Below the pieces are notes generated by a model. That model did no database searches and was not told the origin of the DNA. It was given only the letters and a program-made list of their open reading frames with translations. Source: PFJX01 sp031426735 (GTDB lineage Bacteria; Pseudomonadota; Gammaproteobacteria; Burkholderiales; Thiobacillaceae). Taken from it: DNA of 22,015 bases. The stretch covers positions 1 to 22,015 of the forward strand of contig JASJPK010000075.1 of the NCBI GenBank assembly GCA_031426735.1, in the 5' to 3' direction. Below, piece by piece: positions 7,914-15,236 of the stretch. The translations under genes and the position numbers were made by a program. Each line of letters begins with the position of its first letter. The stretch's first letter is position 1.

Positions 7914-7959
7914 CTACTTCAGCGAGTCGGTGGCTCCGGGCAGGAGAGTTTGCCCCTAG
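7914..7959 (+). pseudogene. Duplicated 3' tail of the HD-GYP gene
   Basis: In the frame matching the gene, this segment reads YFSESVAPGRRVCP followed by TAG. The real gene ends YFSESVAAPGRKTGA followed by TAA. The first 21 bases match 7641-7661 with one mismatch, and similarity continues for about ten more. Nothing upstream of 7914 resembles the gene, so it is a detached tail: either displaced by insertion of the palindrome block or left from a tandem duplication. Confidence 0.6.
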
Positions 7960-7979
7960 TGCGAATTCATTCGCACTAG
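7956..7979. repeat. Perfect 11-base inverted repeat after the globin stop
   Basis: CTAGTGCGAAT (7956-7966) and ATTCGCACTAG (7969-7979) are exact complements around two bases. It begins four bases past the stop of the minus-strand globin gene and could form its 3' hairpin. There is no U-tract on either side, so it may stabilise rather than terminate, or be a protein-binding palindrome. Confidence 0.6.
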
Positions 7980-7983
7980 CCTT

Positions 7984-8367
7984 TCAAGCCTTGTTGCGCA
8001 TATGGTCGCCCACCTTCAGGAAGGCTTTGTACAACTCGTTGCGCAATGTTTCATCGGCGACGACTTCATCCAGCGCCAGCTGCATGCAGTGCATCCACTG
8101 ATCGCGCTCGTCGTTGCCGATGGCAAAGCCGATATGGCGCTGGCGCAGCATCGGATGGCCGTGTTTGTCGGTGTACAGCGGCGGCCCGCCGAGCCAGCCG
8201 GAGAGAAAATCGAACAGCTTCTGACGCGAGCCGGACAGGTCTTCCGCATGCAGTTTGCGGATGCCGTAGGTTTCCGGCAGCTCGTCCATGTGGCTGTAGA
8301 AGCGTTCGACCAGTTCGCGCACCTTGGCTTCGCCGCCGATGCGTTCGTAATGAGTTTGCAGGGTCAT
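7984..8367 (-). CDS. Group 2 truncated hemoglobin
   Basis: A 127-residue heme protein of the TrHbO/YjbI group, a 2-over-2 globin fold that binds O2, NO or sulfide. Visible features are Y24 (B10 position, in ERFYSHM), the segment WLGGPPLYTDKHGHPMLRQRHIGFAI with proximal H78 (F8), and W91 (G8, in DQWMHCMQLAL), the group 2 hallmark. The open frame runs far upstream to 9207, but only the part from ATG 8367 is globin-like. No clear Shine-Dalgarno is seen. It is probably the last gene of the minus-strand cluster from the NifX-like gene, separated from the flavoprotein gene by 68 bases holding a degenerate palindrome. A role in handling NO or O2 around the redox enzyme is an inference. Confidence 0.93.
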   Translation of the reverse strand: MTLQTHYERIGGEAKVRELVERFYSHMDELPETYGIRKLHAEDLSGSRQKLFDFLSGWLGGPPLYTDKHGHPMLRQRHIGFAIGNDERDQWMHCMQLALDEVVADETLRNELYKAFLKVGDHMRNKA

Positions 8368-8383
8368 GTCGAGTTGAACAGTT

Positions 8384-8415
8384 GTAGTCCGGGTGCGGCG
8401 TAGCGCAATCCGGGG
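8384..8415. repeat. Degenerate REP-like palindrome in the globin-flavoprotein gap
   Basis: The stretch has imperfect arms CCGGGTGCG and CGCAATCCGG around GCGTAG, a pattern common in intergenic REP-type repeats of proteobacteria. It interrupts an otherwise tight gene cluster and could weaken read-through to the globin. Confidence 0.45.
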
Positions 8416-8435
8416 AGTGGGAAGCGCCGGTGAGA

Positions 8436-9575
8436 TTACTCGCGGAAGGCTTTCAGATAATGCCCTTCGAAGTAGCGCTTTGCCCAGTGGAACAGGCGCG
8501 AGGAGGGCAGCAGGTAAGAGCGCTTCAGGTCGCGGTAGACCAGGATGCCTTGGTCGATCGTGTCGACGATGCAGATCAGTTCGATCTTGAAGCGCGCGCT
8601 GGCGGGTTTGCCGTCCAGTGCCAGCAGCAGGTTTTTCGCGGCGGCTGCAGCTTGCAGATCGGCCATGTGCGCCTGTTTCGGCATCCAGTCCGGACCCGGA
8701 AAACTGCCTGCGTCGCCGGCCACGAACACCTTGTCGGCACCGGCGACACGACAGAATTCGTCGGCCTGGAAGAAACCGCCGGGCGACAGCGGCAGACCGG
8801 CATCCGCCGCCCAGGCCGGGCCGGTCAGACCGGGCATGAACAGGATCAGGTCGGCATTGACGTGGCCGCCTTCGGTATCGACGCCCTTTTCCGAGAAGCT
8901 CAGCGGCTTGTGGCCCAGATGCGTGTCGATGCGGCGTTTCGCCATTTCGGCGAGCAAGCCGGACACCGCCTTTTCGCCCAGGCGTTTGCCCGGTTCGGCG
9001 GCGGCGTTGAAGAAGGTCAGCTCGATCTTGTCGCGCTTGCCTTGCTGGCGCAGGTGCGTGTCGAGGCCGAACAGCAGTTCGAACATCGGCCCGCCGCGCA
9101 TGGCCGCAGGCTCGTTCGGATTGCCGCCGAAGCCGAGTGCGATACGGCCGCTCTGCATGGCATCGACGCGGTCGCGGATAGCTTCGGCCGAGGCGACGCC
9201 TTCGCACAGGGTCAGCGCGTGTTCGATGCCGGGCAGCTTCTTGATGAAGCGGCCGCCGGTGGCGATGATCAGCGCATCGTTGGCCACTTCACCGGCATCG
9301 GTCAGTACCGTGCGGCCGCCGTCGGCGAGGCCGATGACGCGGCCGGCGACGAACTCGACGTTATGCTCACGCAGGAAGCGCGCCAGCGGCAGGATCAGGT
9401 CGCTGCCTTTGCGCAGGCCGGAAGGAATCCAGATCAGGCTGGGCAGATAGACGAATTCGGCCTTCGGCGCGACCAGCGTGATGCGGGTCTTGGGGGCACG
9501 CTTGCGCAGTTCGCGCACGGCGGTGAGCGCGGCAAAGCCGGCGCCGAGGATGACGATGCGGGGAGCGGTATGCAC
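8436..9575 (-). CDS. Sulfide:quinone oxidoreductase-like FAD-dependent oxidoreductase
   Basis: A 379-residue flavoprotein of the SQR / flavocytochrome c sulfide dehydrogenase superfamily. The FAD-binding opening RIVILGAGFAALTAVREL (6-23) and the ATG motif IIATGGRF (103-110) are clear, as is the second dinucleotide motif VFVAGDAGSFPG (283-294). Of the three cysteines of classical SQR, C124 and C335 have plausible counterparts. The central one is missing, since the segment reads EPAAMRGGPMFELLF. Canonical sulfide oxidation is therefore uncertain. The C-terminal SSRLFHWAKRYFEGHYLKAF is amphipathic, as in membrane-associated SQRs. The start is GTG 9575, 20 bases after the DUF302 stop, with a weak GGA upstream. 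It sits in the likely sigma-54 operon. Confidence 0.85.
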   Translation of the reverse strand: MHTAPRIVILGAGFAALTAVRELRKRAPKTRITLVAPKAEFVYLPSLIWIPSGLRKGSDLILPLARFLREHNVEFVAGRVIGLADGGRTVLTDAGEVANDALIIATGGRFIKKLPGIEHALTLCEGVASAEAIRDRVDAMQSGRIALGFGGNPNEPAAMRGGPMFELLFGLDTHLRQQGKRDKIELTFFNAAAEPGKRLGEKAVSGLLAEMAKRRIDTHLGHKPLSFSEKGVDTEGGHVNADLILFMPGLTGPAWAADAGLPLSPGGFFQADEFCRVAGADKVFVAGDAGSFPGPDWMPKQAHMADLQAAAAAKNLLLALDGKPASARFKIELICIVDTIDQGILVYRDLKRSYLLPSSRLFHWAKRYFEGHYLKAFRE

Positions 9576-9595
9576 GGGGATTCCGGTTGGTGTAT

Positions 9596-10102
9596 TCAGT
9601 TGGCGGATTTTGCCAGCGCGCGGCCGATACTTTCATCCAGTTTGACTGCGGCTTGTTGCATGACTTCGGCCACCTTGGGTTCCAACATGCCTGCCAGCAA
9701 GCCGGCGTTCATGCGCGCCACCATGACGCGGCCGTCGCTCATGCCGTAAACGGACACGCTGCACGGCATCAGCGCGGAGACGTAGCGGGTGGCGTCGCTC
9801 TTCAGCAACGGGAGGGCATTCTTGCCGCTGGTCAGTTCCAGGATCACCAGACCGCCGGGGATGACCACGTTCTTCCGGGCCAGGCGTTCGCCCAGATCGA
9901 TCTCGGCAACGACATTCCAGCCGTCGGCGGCCAACTGGGATTTCAGGTTCGTGAGCGTGCCGGCGAAATCGGTCCGACTCACGTTCTCGACGACGATGCT
10001 GCGCGTGTTGTCAGTGGCGGCGACTTCCATGGCGAGGCTGGGTTGCGCTGCCGCGAGGGCGGCGATCAGCAGGAGTTTGGCGAAGGTGCGGGAAAAGTTC
10101 AT
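9596..10102 (-). CDS. Exported DUF302 domain protein
   Basis: A 168-residue protein with a clear signal peptide (MNFSRTFAKLLLIAALAAAQPSLA, cleavage near 24). The mature part fits DUF302: LKSQLAADGWNVVAEIDLGERL (53-74), IPGGLVILELTSGKNALPLL (81-100) and SALMPCSVSVYGMSDGRVMVARMN (109-132). The molecular function of DUF302 is unknown; members often neighbour sulfur and redox genes. The single mature-chain cysteine (C114) lies in the MPCSV segment typical of the family. ATG 10102 has a good AGGA Shine-Dalgarno. The gene is spaced 28 bases from the NifX-like gene and 20 from the flavoprotein gene, suggesting one transcript. Confidence 0.9.
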   Translation of the reverse strand: MNFSRTFAKLLLIAALAAAQPSLAMEVAATDNTRSIVVENVSRTDFAGTLTNLKSQLAADGWNVVAEIDLGERLARKNVVIPGGLVILELTSGKNALPLLKSDATRYVSALMPCSVSVYGMSDGRVMVARMNAGLLAGMLEPKVAEVMQQAAVKLDESIGRALAKSAN

Positions 10103-10130
10103 GGTGGGTTCCTGTGTGGTTAAACGGGGG

Positions 10131-10469
10131 TTAGCTGATGCGGGTCAGCGGCGGCAACTCGCTGAGGGTGCCGTTGAGCCAGGCCGCCACGGCGCGGTCG
10201 GGATCGCGCTCCGGCGTGGAAACGGCCTGGATGGCTTGTTGTTTCAGGCGATAGCGCAGTTCGCTGGCCATGCCGCCGGAGATCAGCACATTGATGTCAT
10301 GCAGCGGTGGGGGAACGCCGACAGCGTGAAAGCTCTGGTCGTCGGGCAGTTCGACCAGGCGTTTTGCCACCACATCGGCATATTCGGTCTGATAAACCCA
10401 GAACCTGCGGCAGCGGCCGGCATGGTCGCTAACGGTATTGCTGTTCTCGCAGGTGACGGCGATTTTCAT
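10131..10469 (-). CDS. NifX/NifB-type cofactor-binding domain protein
   Basis: A 112-residue cytoplasmic protein of the dinitrogenase iron-molybdenum cofactor family (NifX, NafY, C-terminus of NifB). It begins MKIAVTCENSNTVSDHAGRCRRFWVYQ, with the typical cysteine (C7), histidine (H16) and FWVY strand. HDINVLISGGMASELRYRLKQQAIQAV (57-83) matches the family's conserved loop. No nif genes are nearby, so this is a stand-alone member whose cluster or metal ligand is unknown. ATG 10469 is chosen by homology; the open frame continues to 10793 without family resemblance. It is the first gene of the minus-strand cluster and lies about 110 bases below the sigma-54 promoter. Confidence 0.88.
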   Translation of the reverse strand: MKIAVTCENSNTVSDHAGRCRRFWVYQTEYADVVAKRLVELPDDQSFHAVGVPPPLHDINVLISGGMASELRYRLKQQAIQAVSTPERDPDRAVAAWLNGTLSELPPLTRIS

Positions 10470-10591
10470 GTTCGGTTGCTGCTCGAAGAGGTCGGGTGAG
10501 GTGCCATTGCCAGGCGGAAAGGAATACAGACCGAGGGGAGGAGAGACTGGATTCGTTGTCCGCCGGCAATGGCTCGGACGCGATGTATAGA

Positions 10592-10608
10592 AAGCAATGC
10601 GCATGCCA
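10592..10608 (-). promoter_or_regulatory. Sigma-54 (-24/-12) promoter for the NifX-DUF302-SQR-globin cluster
   Basis: On the minus strand the sequence is TGGCATGCGCATTGCTT. Consensus is TGGCAYG, four bases, then TTGCW; all of these positions match, with invariant GG and GC at correct spacing. Transcription would start near 10582, about 110 bases before the NifX-like ATG. The gene for a GAFTGA-bearing sigma-54 activator lies directly across the divergent gap. Confidence 0.85.
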
Positions 10609-10691
10609 AAGTGATAGAAATTTGCAAGTGCTTGATTGGCATGCGTTGTTTGTCTGTGCGGGTTCATTTCCCTGGGGCAGTCCGGCTTCGT

Positions 10692-10729
10692 CTTGACAGA
10701 AATGGCAGCTATGCTTGACATTGTTGTCA
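10692..10729. promoter_or_regulatory. Possible activator binding sites (upstream activating sequence)
   Basis: CTTGACA occurs twice (10692-10698 and 10714-10720), 22 bases apart, about two helical turns. The second copy is part of the inverted repeat TGACA-TTGT-TGTCA (10716-10729). The sites lie about 85-135 bases upstream of the sigma-54 promoter, the usual place for enhancer sites. They also overlap the activator's own likely start, which would allow autoregulation. Confidence 0.4.
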
Positions 10730-12012
10730 TGAATGCAGCCCCCCCTTCCGGCGAACTCCTCGCCCTGCTCGAATCCCTGCCGGAACCGCGCATCCTGGTC
10801 GATCCGGATTACCGCATCCTGTCCGCCAACGCCGCTTACAAACACACCTTCGGCAATCCGAGCGAGATCATCGGCCGTACCTGCTACGAGATTTCGCACC
10901 ATTACGACAAACCGTGCGACCAGTGCGGCGAATCCTGCCCGCGCCAGACCGCGATGAAGACGCGCCAGCCCAACCGTGTGCTGCATCTGCATCACACGCC
11001 GCGCGGCCAGGAATACGTCGATGTTGAACTGGTGCCGATCCACGACGCCGCCGGCCGCCTAGTCTATTTCGTCGAGACCATGCGTTTCCTGCATGAGACC
11101 GGCCAGCAGCCGGGCGCGCTCGGCATGGTCGGCCGCTCGCCGGCGTTCACTCGCATGCTCGATCTGATCAATCGCGTCGCGCCGGCAATGACGCCAGTGT
11201 TGCTGCTGGGCGAATCCGGCACCGGCAAGGAGCTCGCCGCCCAGGCCGTGCATGCGCTGAGCCCGCGGCGCGAGCACCCGTTCGTGCCGGTGGACTGTTC
11301 CGGCATGACCGAAAGCCTGTTCGAATCGGAACTGTTCGGCTACGAGAAGGGCGCTTTCACCGGCGCCGGCCAGCGCAAGACCGGCCTGGTCGAAGCGGCC
11401 GCCGGCGGCACGCTGTTCCTCGACGAACTGGGCGACATTCCGCTGCATCTGCAGGTGAAGCTGCTGCGCCTGCTGGAAACCGGCAGCTACCGCCGTGTCG
11501 GCGGCGTCGACATCCTGCGCGCCGACTTCCGTCTGGTCTGCGCCACCCACCGCGAGCTGACGGCGATGGTGGAAGCCGGCAGTTTCCGGCGCGACCTGTA
11601 TTACCGCCTCGCCACCTTTCCCATCCACCTGCCGGCGCTGCGCGAACGGCGCGAGGATCTGCCGCTGCTGGTGGAACATCTGCTTGCCCGACTGGCGCCG
11701 GAACGGCCGCTGCGTCTCGACTCGGCCTCGCAGACGCGGCTGCTGCACTACGCTTTCCCCGGCAACGTGCGCGAACTGAGAAACCTGCTGGAACGCGCCA
11801 TGCTGATGGCGGACGGCGACGTCCTCAGTCCTGACCTGCCCGACATGACCGCGCCGGCCGGCATGGTCAACAGGGACGAACTGATCAGCCTGGCGGAAGT
11901 GGAACGCCGCTACGTGCGCGCCGCGCTCGACCGGCTCGGCGGCGACCGCAAGGCGCTGGCACGGCAGTTGGGTATCAGCGAGCGCACGCTGTACCGCAAG
12001 CTGGCGGAGTAG
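10729..12012 (+). CDS. Sigma-54-dependent transcriptional activator with cysteine-rich PAS sensor
   Basis: A 427-residue regulator with PAS sensor (about 8-120), AAA+ domain (about 133-365) and Fis-type helix-turn-helix (about 385-427, LARQLGISERTLYRKLAE). Walker A is GESGTGKE (161-168), Walker B GGTLFLDE (226-233), and GAFTGA (208-213) contacts sigma-54. The PAS domain has C52, H57-H58, C63, C66 and C70 in CYEISHHYDKPCDQCGESCP, a pattern suited to metal, Fe-S or redox sensing. ATGs at 10702 and 10711 and a TTG at 10636 are also in frame; none has a clear Shine-Dalgarno, and 10729 is chosen because the PAS begins just after it. It probably controls the divergent minus-strand cluster. Confidence 0.93.
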   Translation: MNAAPPSGELLALLESLPEPRILVDPDYRILSANAAYKHTFGNPSEIIGRTCYEISHHYDKPCDQCGESCPRQTAMKTRQPNRVLHLHHTPRGQEYVDVELVPIHDAAGRLVYFVETMRFLHETGQQPGALGMVGRSPAFTRMLDLINRVAPAMTPVLLLGESGTGKELAAQAVHALSPRREHPFVPVDCSGMTESLFESELFGYEKGAFTGAGQRKTGLVEAAAGGTLFLDELGDIPLHLQVKLLRLLETGSYRRVGGVDILRADFRLVCATHRELTAMVEAGSFRRDLYYRLATFPIHLPALRERREDLPLLVEHLLARLAPERPLRLDSASQTRLLHYAFPGNVRELRNLLERAMLMADGDVLSPDLPDMTAPAGMVNRDELISLAEVERRYVRAALDRLGGDRKALARQLGISERTLYRKLAE

Positions 12013-12049
12013 GGGCTGGGCTAAACCTATTTTGCGCAGTTGCCGGTGT

Positions 12050-12111
12050 CGTAGGAGCGCCTTCCAAGGCGCGAAGTCGGGAACAATCGCGCCTTGAAAG
12101 GCGCTCCTACG
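12050..12111. repeat. REP-like palindrome, copy B
   Basis: Arms 12050-12074 and 12087-12111 (25 bases, one mismatch) around a 12-base spacer, of the same family as 77-140. The left flank GCAGTTGC...TGTCG is shared with copy C at the right end of the window. It lies 37 bases past the stop of the sigma-54 activator. Confidence 0.85.
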
Positions 12112-12117
12112 AGTGGT

Positions 12118-12146
12118 GTCGCCACTCACCCGGTGGGTGACGCGAC
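12118..12146. repeat. Hairpin with nested stems after the activator gene
   Basis: TCACCC-GGT-GGGTGA (12126-12140) is a perfect stem-loop, enclosed by GTCGC/GCGAC (12118-12122, 12142-12146). Five A residues follow, not T, so it is not a classical terminator on the plus strand. Confidence 0.5.
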
Positions 12147-12216
12147 AAAAACCTCTCATGTCTTTATCCACGCGGCTTTCGAGCGATATGCACATGACCA
12201 ACTGAGGTTTCAAGGT

Positions 12217-12243
12217 TAAATGTTTTCCCGTACTGGCCGATAA
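12217..12243 (+). promoter_or_regulatory. Sigma-28 (FliA) promoter of the signalling operon
   Basis: TAAA (12217-12220), exactly 15 bases, then GCCGATAA (12236-12243): an exact match to the enterobacterial sigma-28 consensus. The expected start site is near 12250, about 95 bases before ATG 12346. It places the response regulator and kinases downstream under flagellar late-gene control. The -35 directly abuts the right end of the inverted-repeat element. Confidence 0.8.
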
Positions 12244-12268
12244 GCAAAAAACCTGAATCCTTGCGCCT

Positions 12269-12302
12269 TTCGTAGGAGCGGCCTGGAAGCCGCGCCTACG
12301 AA
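12269..12302. repeat. Palindrome in the operon leader
   Basis: TTCGTAGGAGCGGC and GCCGCGCCTACGAA (14 bases, one mismatch) around CTGGAA form a strong hairpin in the predicted leader, 43 bases before ATG 12346. It resembles a shorter relative of the GTAGGAG REP family and could act in the RNA as a partial attenuator or stabiliser. Confidence 0.7.
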
Positions 12303-12345
12303 GGACGCGTTGACCCCACGACACCTTCACTACGGCACGGTATCC

Positions 12346-13464
<1,119 letters not shown>

Positions 13465-13470
13465 CCTGCG

Positions 13471-14079
13471 ATGAACCCGATCGATCCTCACATCGGCGAC
13501 GCTTCGCCGCGACAACTGGAAGCGGAGCGGATTCGTCTGCGTACGCTGGTCAGCACCATTCCCGACCTGATCTGGCTGAAAGATGCCGATGGCGTCTATC
13601 TCGCCTGCAATCCCATGTTCGAGCGGTTTTTCGGCGCCAAGGAAGCCGATATCGTCGGCAAGACCGATTACGACTTCGTCGCGCGGGAACTGGCGGATTT
13701 TTTCCGCGCGCATGATCGCAACGCCATGCTGGCCGGCGGTCCCACCGTCAACGAGGAATGGATTACCTTCGCCGACGACGGGCACAAGGCGCTGCTGGAA
13801 ACCATCAAGACGCCGATGCACGATAGCGCGGGGGCGCTCATCGGTGTGCTCGGCATCGCCCGCGACATCACCGCCAATCACCAGTACCAGGAACAACTTG
13901 CCGCTCAGGTGGAGGAATTGCGCCGCTGGCAGGATGCCACGCTGGGGCGCGAGATGCGCATCCTGGAACTGAAGCGGGAAGTGAACGCGCTGCTCGCCAA
14001 ACTCGGGCAGCCGCCGAATTACCCCAGTGCCGAAACACGCAGCCTGGGCGATGGGCAAGTCTTGCGAGACACCCGATGA
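13471..14079 (+). CDS. Single-PAS domain protein with C-terminal coiled coil
   Basis: A 202-residue cytoplasmic protein. One PAS domain (about 20-140; LVSTIPDLIWLKDADGVYLACNPMFERFFG...GKTDYDF) is followed by a helical region (140-185) reading VEELRRWQDATLGREMRILELKREVNALLAKLG. That helix often ends PAS modules of sensor kinases and GGDEF proteins, but here no output domain follows. It may be a signal-transmitting adaptor or heterodimer partner for the kinases of this operon. The stop overlaps the next start as ATGA (14076-14079), so translation is probably coupled to the PhnD-like lipoprotein gene. Confidence 0.88.
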   Translation: MNPIDPHIGDASPRQLEAERIRLRTLVSTIPDLIWLKDADGVYLACNPMFERFFGAKEADIVGKTDYDFVARELADFFRAHDRNAMLAGGPTVNEEWITFADDGHKALLETIKTPMHDSAGALIGVLGIARDITANHQYQEQLAAQVEELRRWQDATLGREMRILELKREVNALLAKLGQPPNYPSAETRSLGDGQVLRDTR

Positions 14080-14999
14080 AAAGCTGCCTGCGCCTGGTGC
14101 ATTGGCTGTTGCCTGCCGCTTTCCTGCTCGGCGGTTGTGGCGACGGCGAACGCCAGGCGGCCTACCAGCCGGAATTCGGCGCAGCGCCGAGCAGCGCGCC
14201 GACGCGCCGGGAATATCGCTTCGCCGTGCACCCGCTGCACAACCCGGAGCGCTTGTTCGCGGTCTACGGCCCCATCGTCGACCGCCTCAACGCCGGCATA
14301 CCGGAAGCCCATTTCGTTCTGGAAGCCTCGCGCAATTACGAGGAATTCGACAAGAAGCTGTATGCCCGCCAGTTCGATCTGGCGCTGCCGAATCCTTACC
14401 AGACCGTCAATGCCTTGCGCCACGGCTATCGGGTTTTCGGCAAGATGGGCGACGACGCCAATTTCCGCGGCATCCTGCTGCTGCGCCGCGACAGCGGAAT
14501 CCGCGCGGTCGCCGATCTGAACGGCAAGGTAGTCAGTTTTCCGGCCAAGACCGCGTTGGCCGCGACCATGCTGCCGCAGCATTTTCTGCATGAGCGCGGC
14601 CTGCCGATCGACGCTTACGTGCCGCGCTATGTCGGTTCGCAGGAGTCCTCGATCATGAACGTCTATCTGGGCGATGCCGCGGCCGGCGCGACCTGGCCGC
14701 CGCCCTGGATCGCCTTTCAGAAAGATCATCCGGAGCGGGCCGCACAACTCCAGGTGAAATGGAGTACGCAATCGCTGCCCAATAATGGCCTGGTCGTGCG
14801 CGACGATTTCCCGCCGGCTTTGTTGAACAAGGTCGCCGCCATCCTGTTTTCTCTGCATGAAAACGCGGCCGGGCGTGCCGTGCTGGAACGGATGCCGCTA
14901 TCCCGCTTCGAGCCGGCAAACGCGGCGACTTACCAGCCGGTGCGCGATTTCGTCGCTTATTTCAGTGCAGCCGTGCGACCTTTGCCGGAACAGCCGTGA
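14076..14999 (+). CDS. PhnD-like periplasmic substrate-binding lipoprotein
   Basis: A 307-residue protein with a lipoprotein signal: hydrophobic stretch then LLGGC with lipidated C21. The mature region (about 45-300) fits the phosphate/phosphite/phosphonate-binding (PhnD) family of type 2 periplasmic receptors: RFAVHPLHNPERLFAVYGPIVDRLNA, FDLALPNPYQTVNA, GKVVSFPAKTALAATMLPQHFL and NNGLVVRDDFPPAL. No transporter genes accompany it. It lies between signalling genes and directly before a membrane hybrid kinase, so it likely presents a ligand to the kinase's periplasmic domain. The ligand is unknown; PhnD-family receptors bind several oxyanions. Its stop region is the left insertion point of the element at 14999-15236. 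Confidence 0.9.
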   Translation: MKSCLRLVHWLLPAAFLLGGCGDGERQAAYQPEFGAAPSSAPTRREYRFAVHPLHNPERLFAVYGPIVDRLNAGIPEAHFVLEASRNYEEFDKKLYARQFDLALPNPYQTVNALRHGYRVFGKMGDDANFRGILLLRRDSGIRAVADLNGKVVSFPAKTALAATMLPQHFLHERGLPIDAYVPRYVGSQESSIMNVYLGDAAAGATWPPPWIAFQKDHPERAAQLQVKWSTQSLPNNGLVVRDDFPPALLNKVAAILFSLHENAAGRAVLERMPLSRFEPANAATYQPVRDFVAYFSAAVRPLPEQP

Positions 15000-15236
15000 A
15001 CCTAGAAACCTCAGTTGACCGCTCCTTGGCTCTCGTAAGGTTGCTGAAGAGCCGGTGTTTGCGCCGCCGAGGACGCTCTCCGATTGGGTGGGGCCGCTAC
15101 GCGCCCGATTGCACGGCTTCCGCGCCGCCTGGCGGCGTTGCTCCTCCTTGCGGGGCCAGCCCCGCCGCGTCGTCGCGCCTTGCCAGACGACTCGAAAACC
15201 GCGCACTCGGGCGCGCCCAACAGAGGTTTCTAGGTT
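14999..15236. mobile_element. MITE-like non-coding element with 19-base terminal inverted repeats
   Basis: The left end AACCTAGAAACCTCAGTTG (14999-15017) and right end CAACAGAGGTTTCTAGGTT (15218-15236) are complementary at 18 of 19 bases. GAACC flanks both sides (14998-15002 and 15237-15241) and may be a 5-base target duplication, in which case the element proper is 15003-15236. The interior is rich in palindromes (for example GCGGGGC-CA-GCCCCGC at 15150-15165) and has no plausible gene; the frame happens to be open from 15055 into the kinase. A related right end lies at 12199-12217. It fills the gap between the lipoprotein and kinase genes. Confidence 0.7.

Larger units (their letters stand above)
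12024..12217. mobile_element. Possible small inverted-repeat element with a REP copy inside
   Basis: The right end CAACTGAGGTTTCAAGGTT (12199-12217) matches 17 of 19 bases of the consensus terminal repeat CAACTGAGGTTTCTAGGTT seen around 14999-15236. A diverged left end AACCTATTTTGCGCAGTTG (12024-12042) matches 13 of 19. The element would be 194 bases, with no coding capacity and no clear target duplication. The left end alone would not be convincing. It fills most of the 333-base gap between the activator and response-regulator genes. Confidence 0.4.

Noticed and set aside
8368..9207. N-terminal extension of the globin frame
   Set aside because: It is out of frame with, and fully inside, the SQR-like flavoprotein gene. 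Globin similarity starts only at ATG 8367.
11957..11972. TGGCACGGCAGTTGGG, resembling a sigma-54 promoter on the plus strand
   Set aside because: It is inside the helix-turn-helix coding region of the activator and lacks the invariant GC of the -12 element.
12244..12345. Possible c-di-GMP riboswitch in the leader of the HD-GYP operon
   Set aside because: I could not recognise GEMM-type conserved segments. The leader holds only a simple palindrome. A covariance-model search would settle it.
15055..15234. Longer N-terminus of the first hybrid kinase from ATG 15055
   Set aside because: It would translate the interior of the inverted-repeat element as an Arg-rich segment before the first membrane helix. 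No kinase-like N-terminus is seen there.
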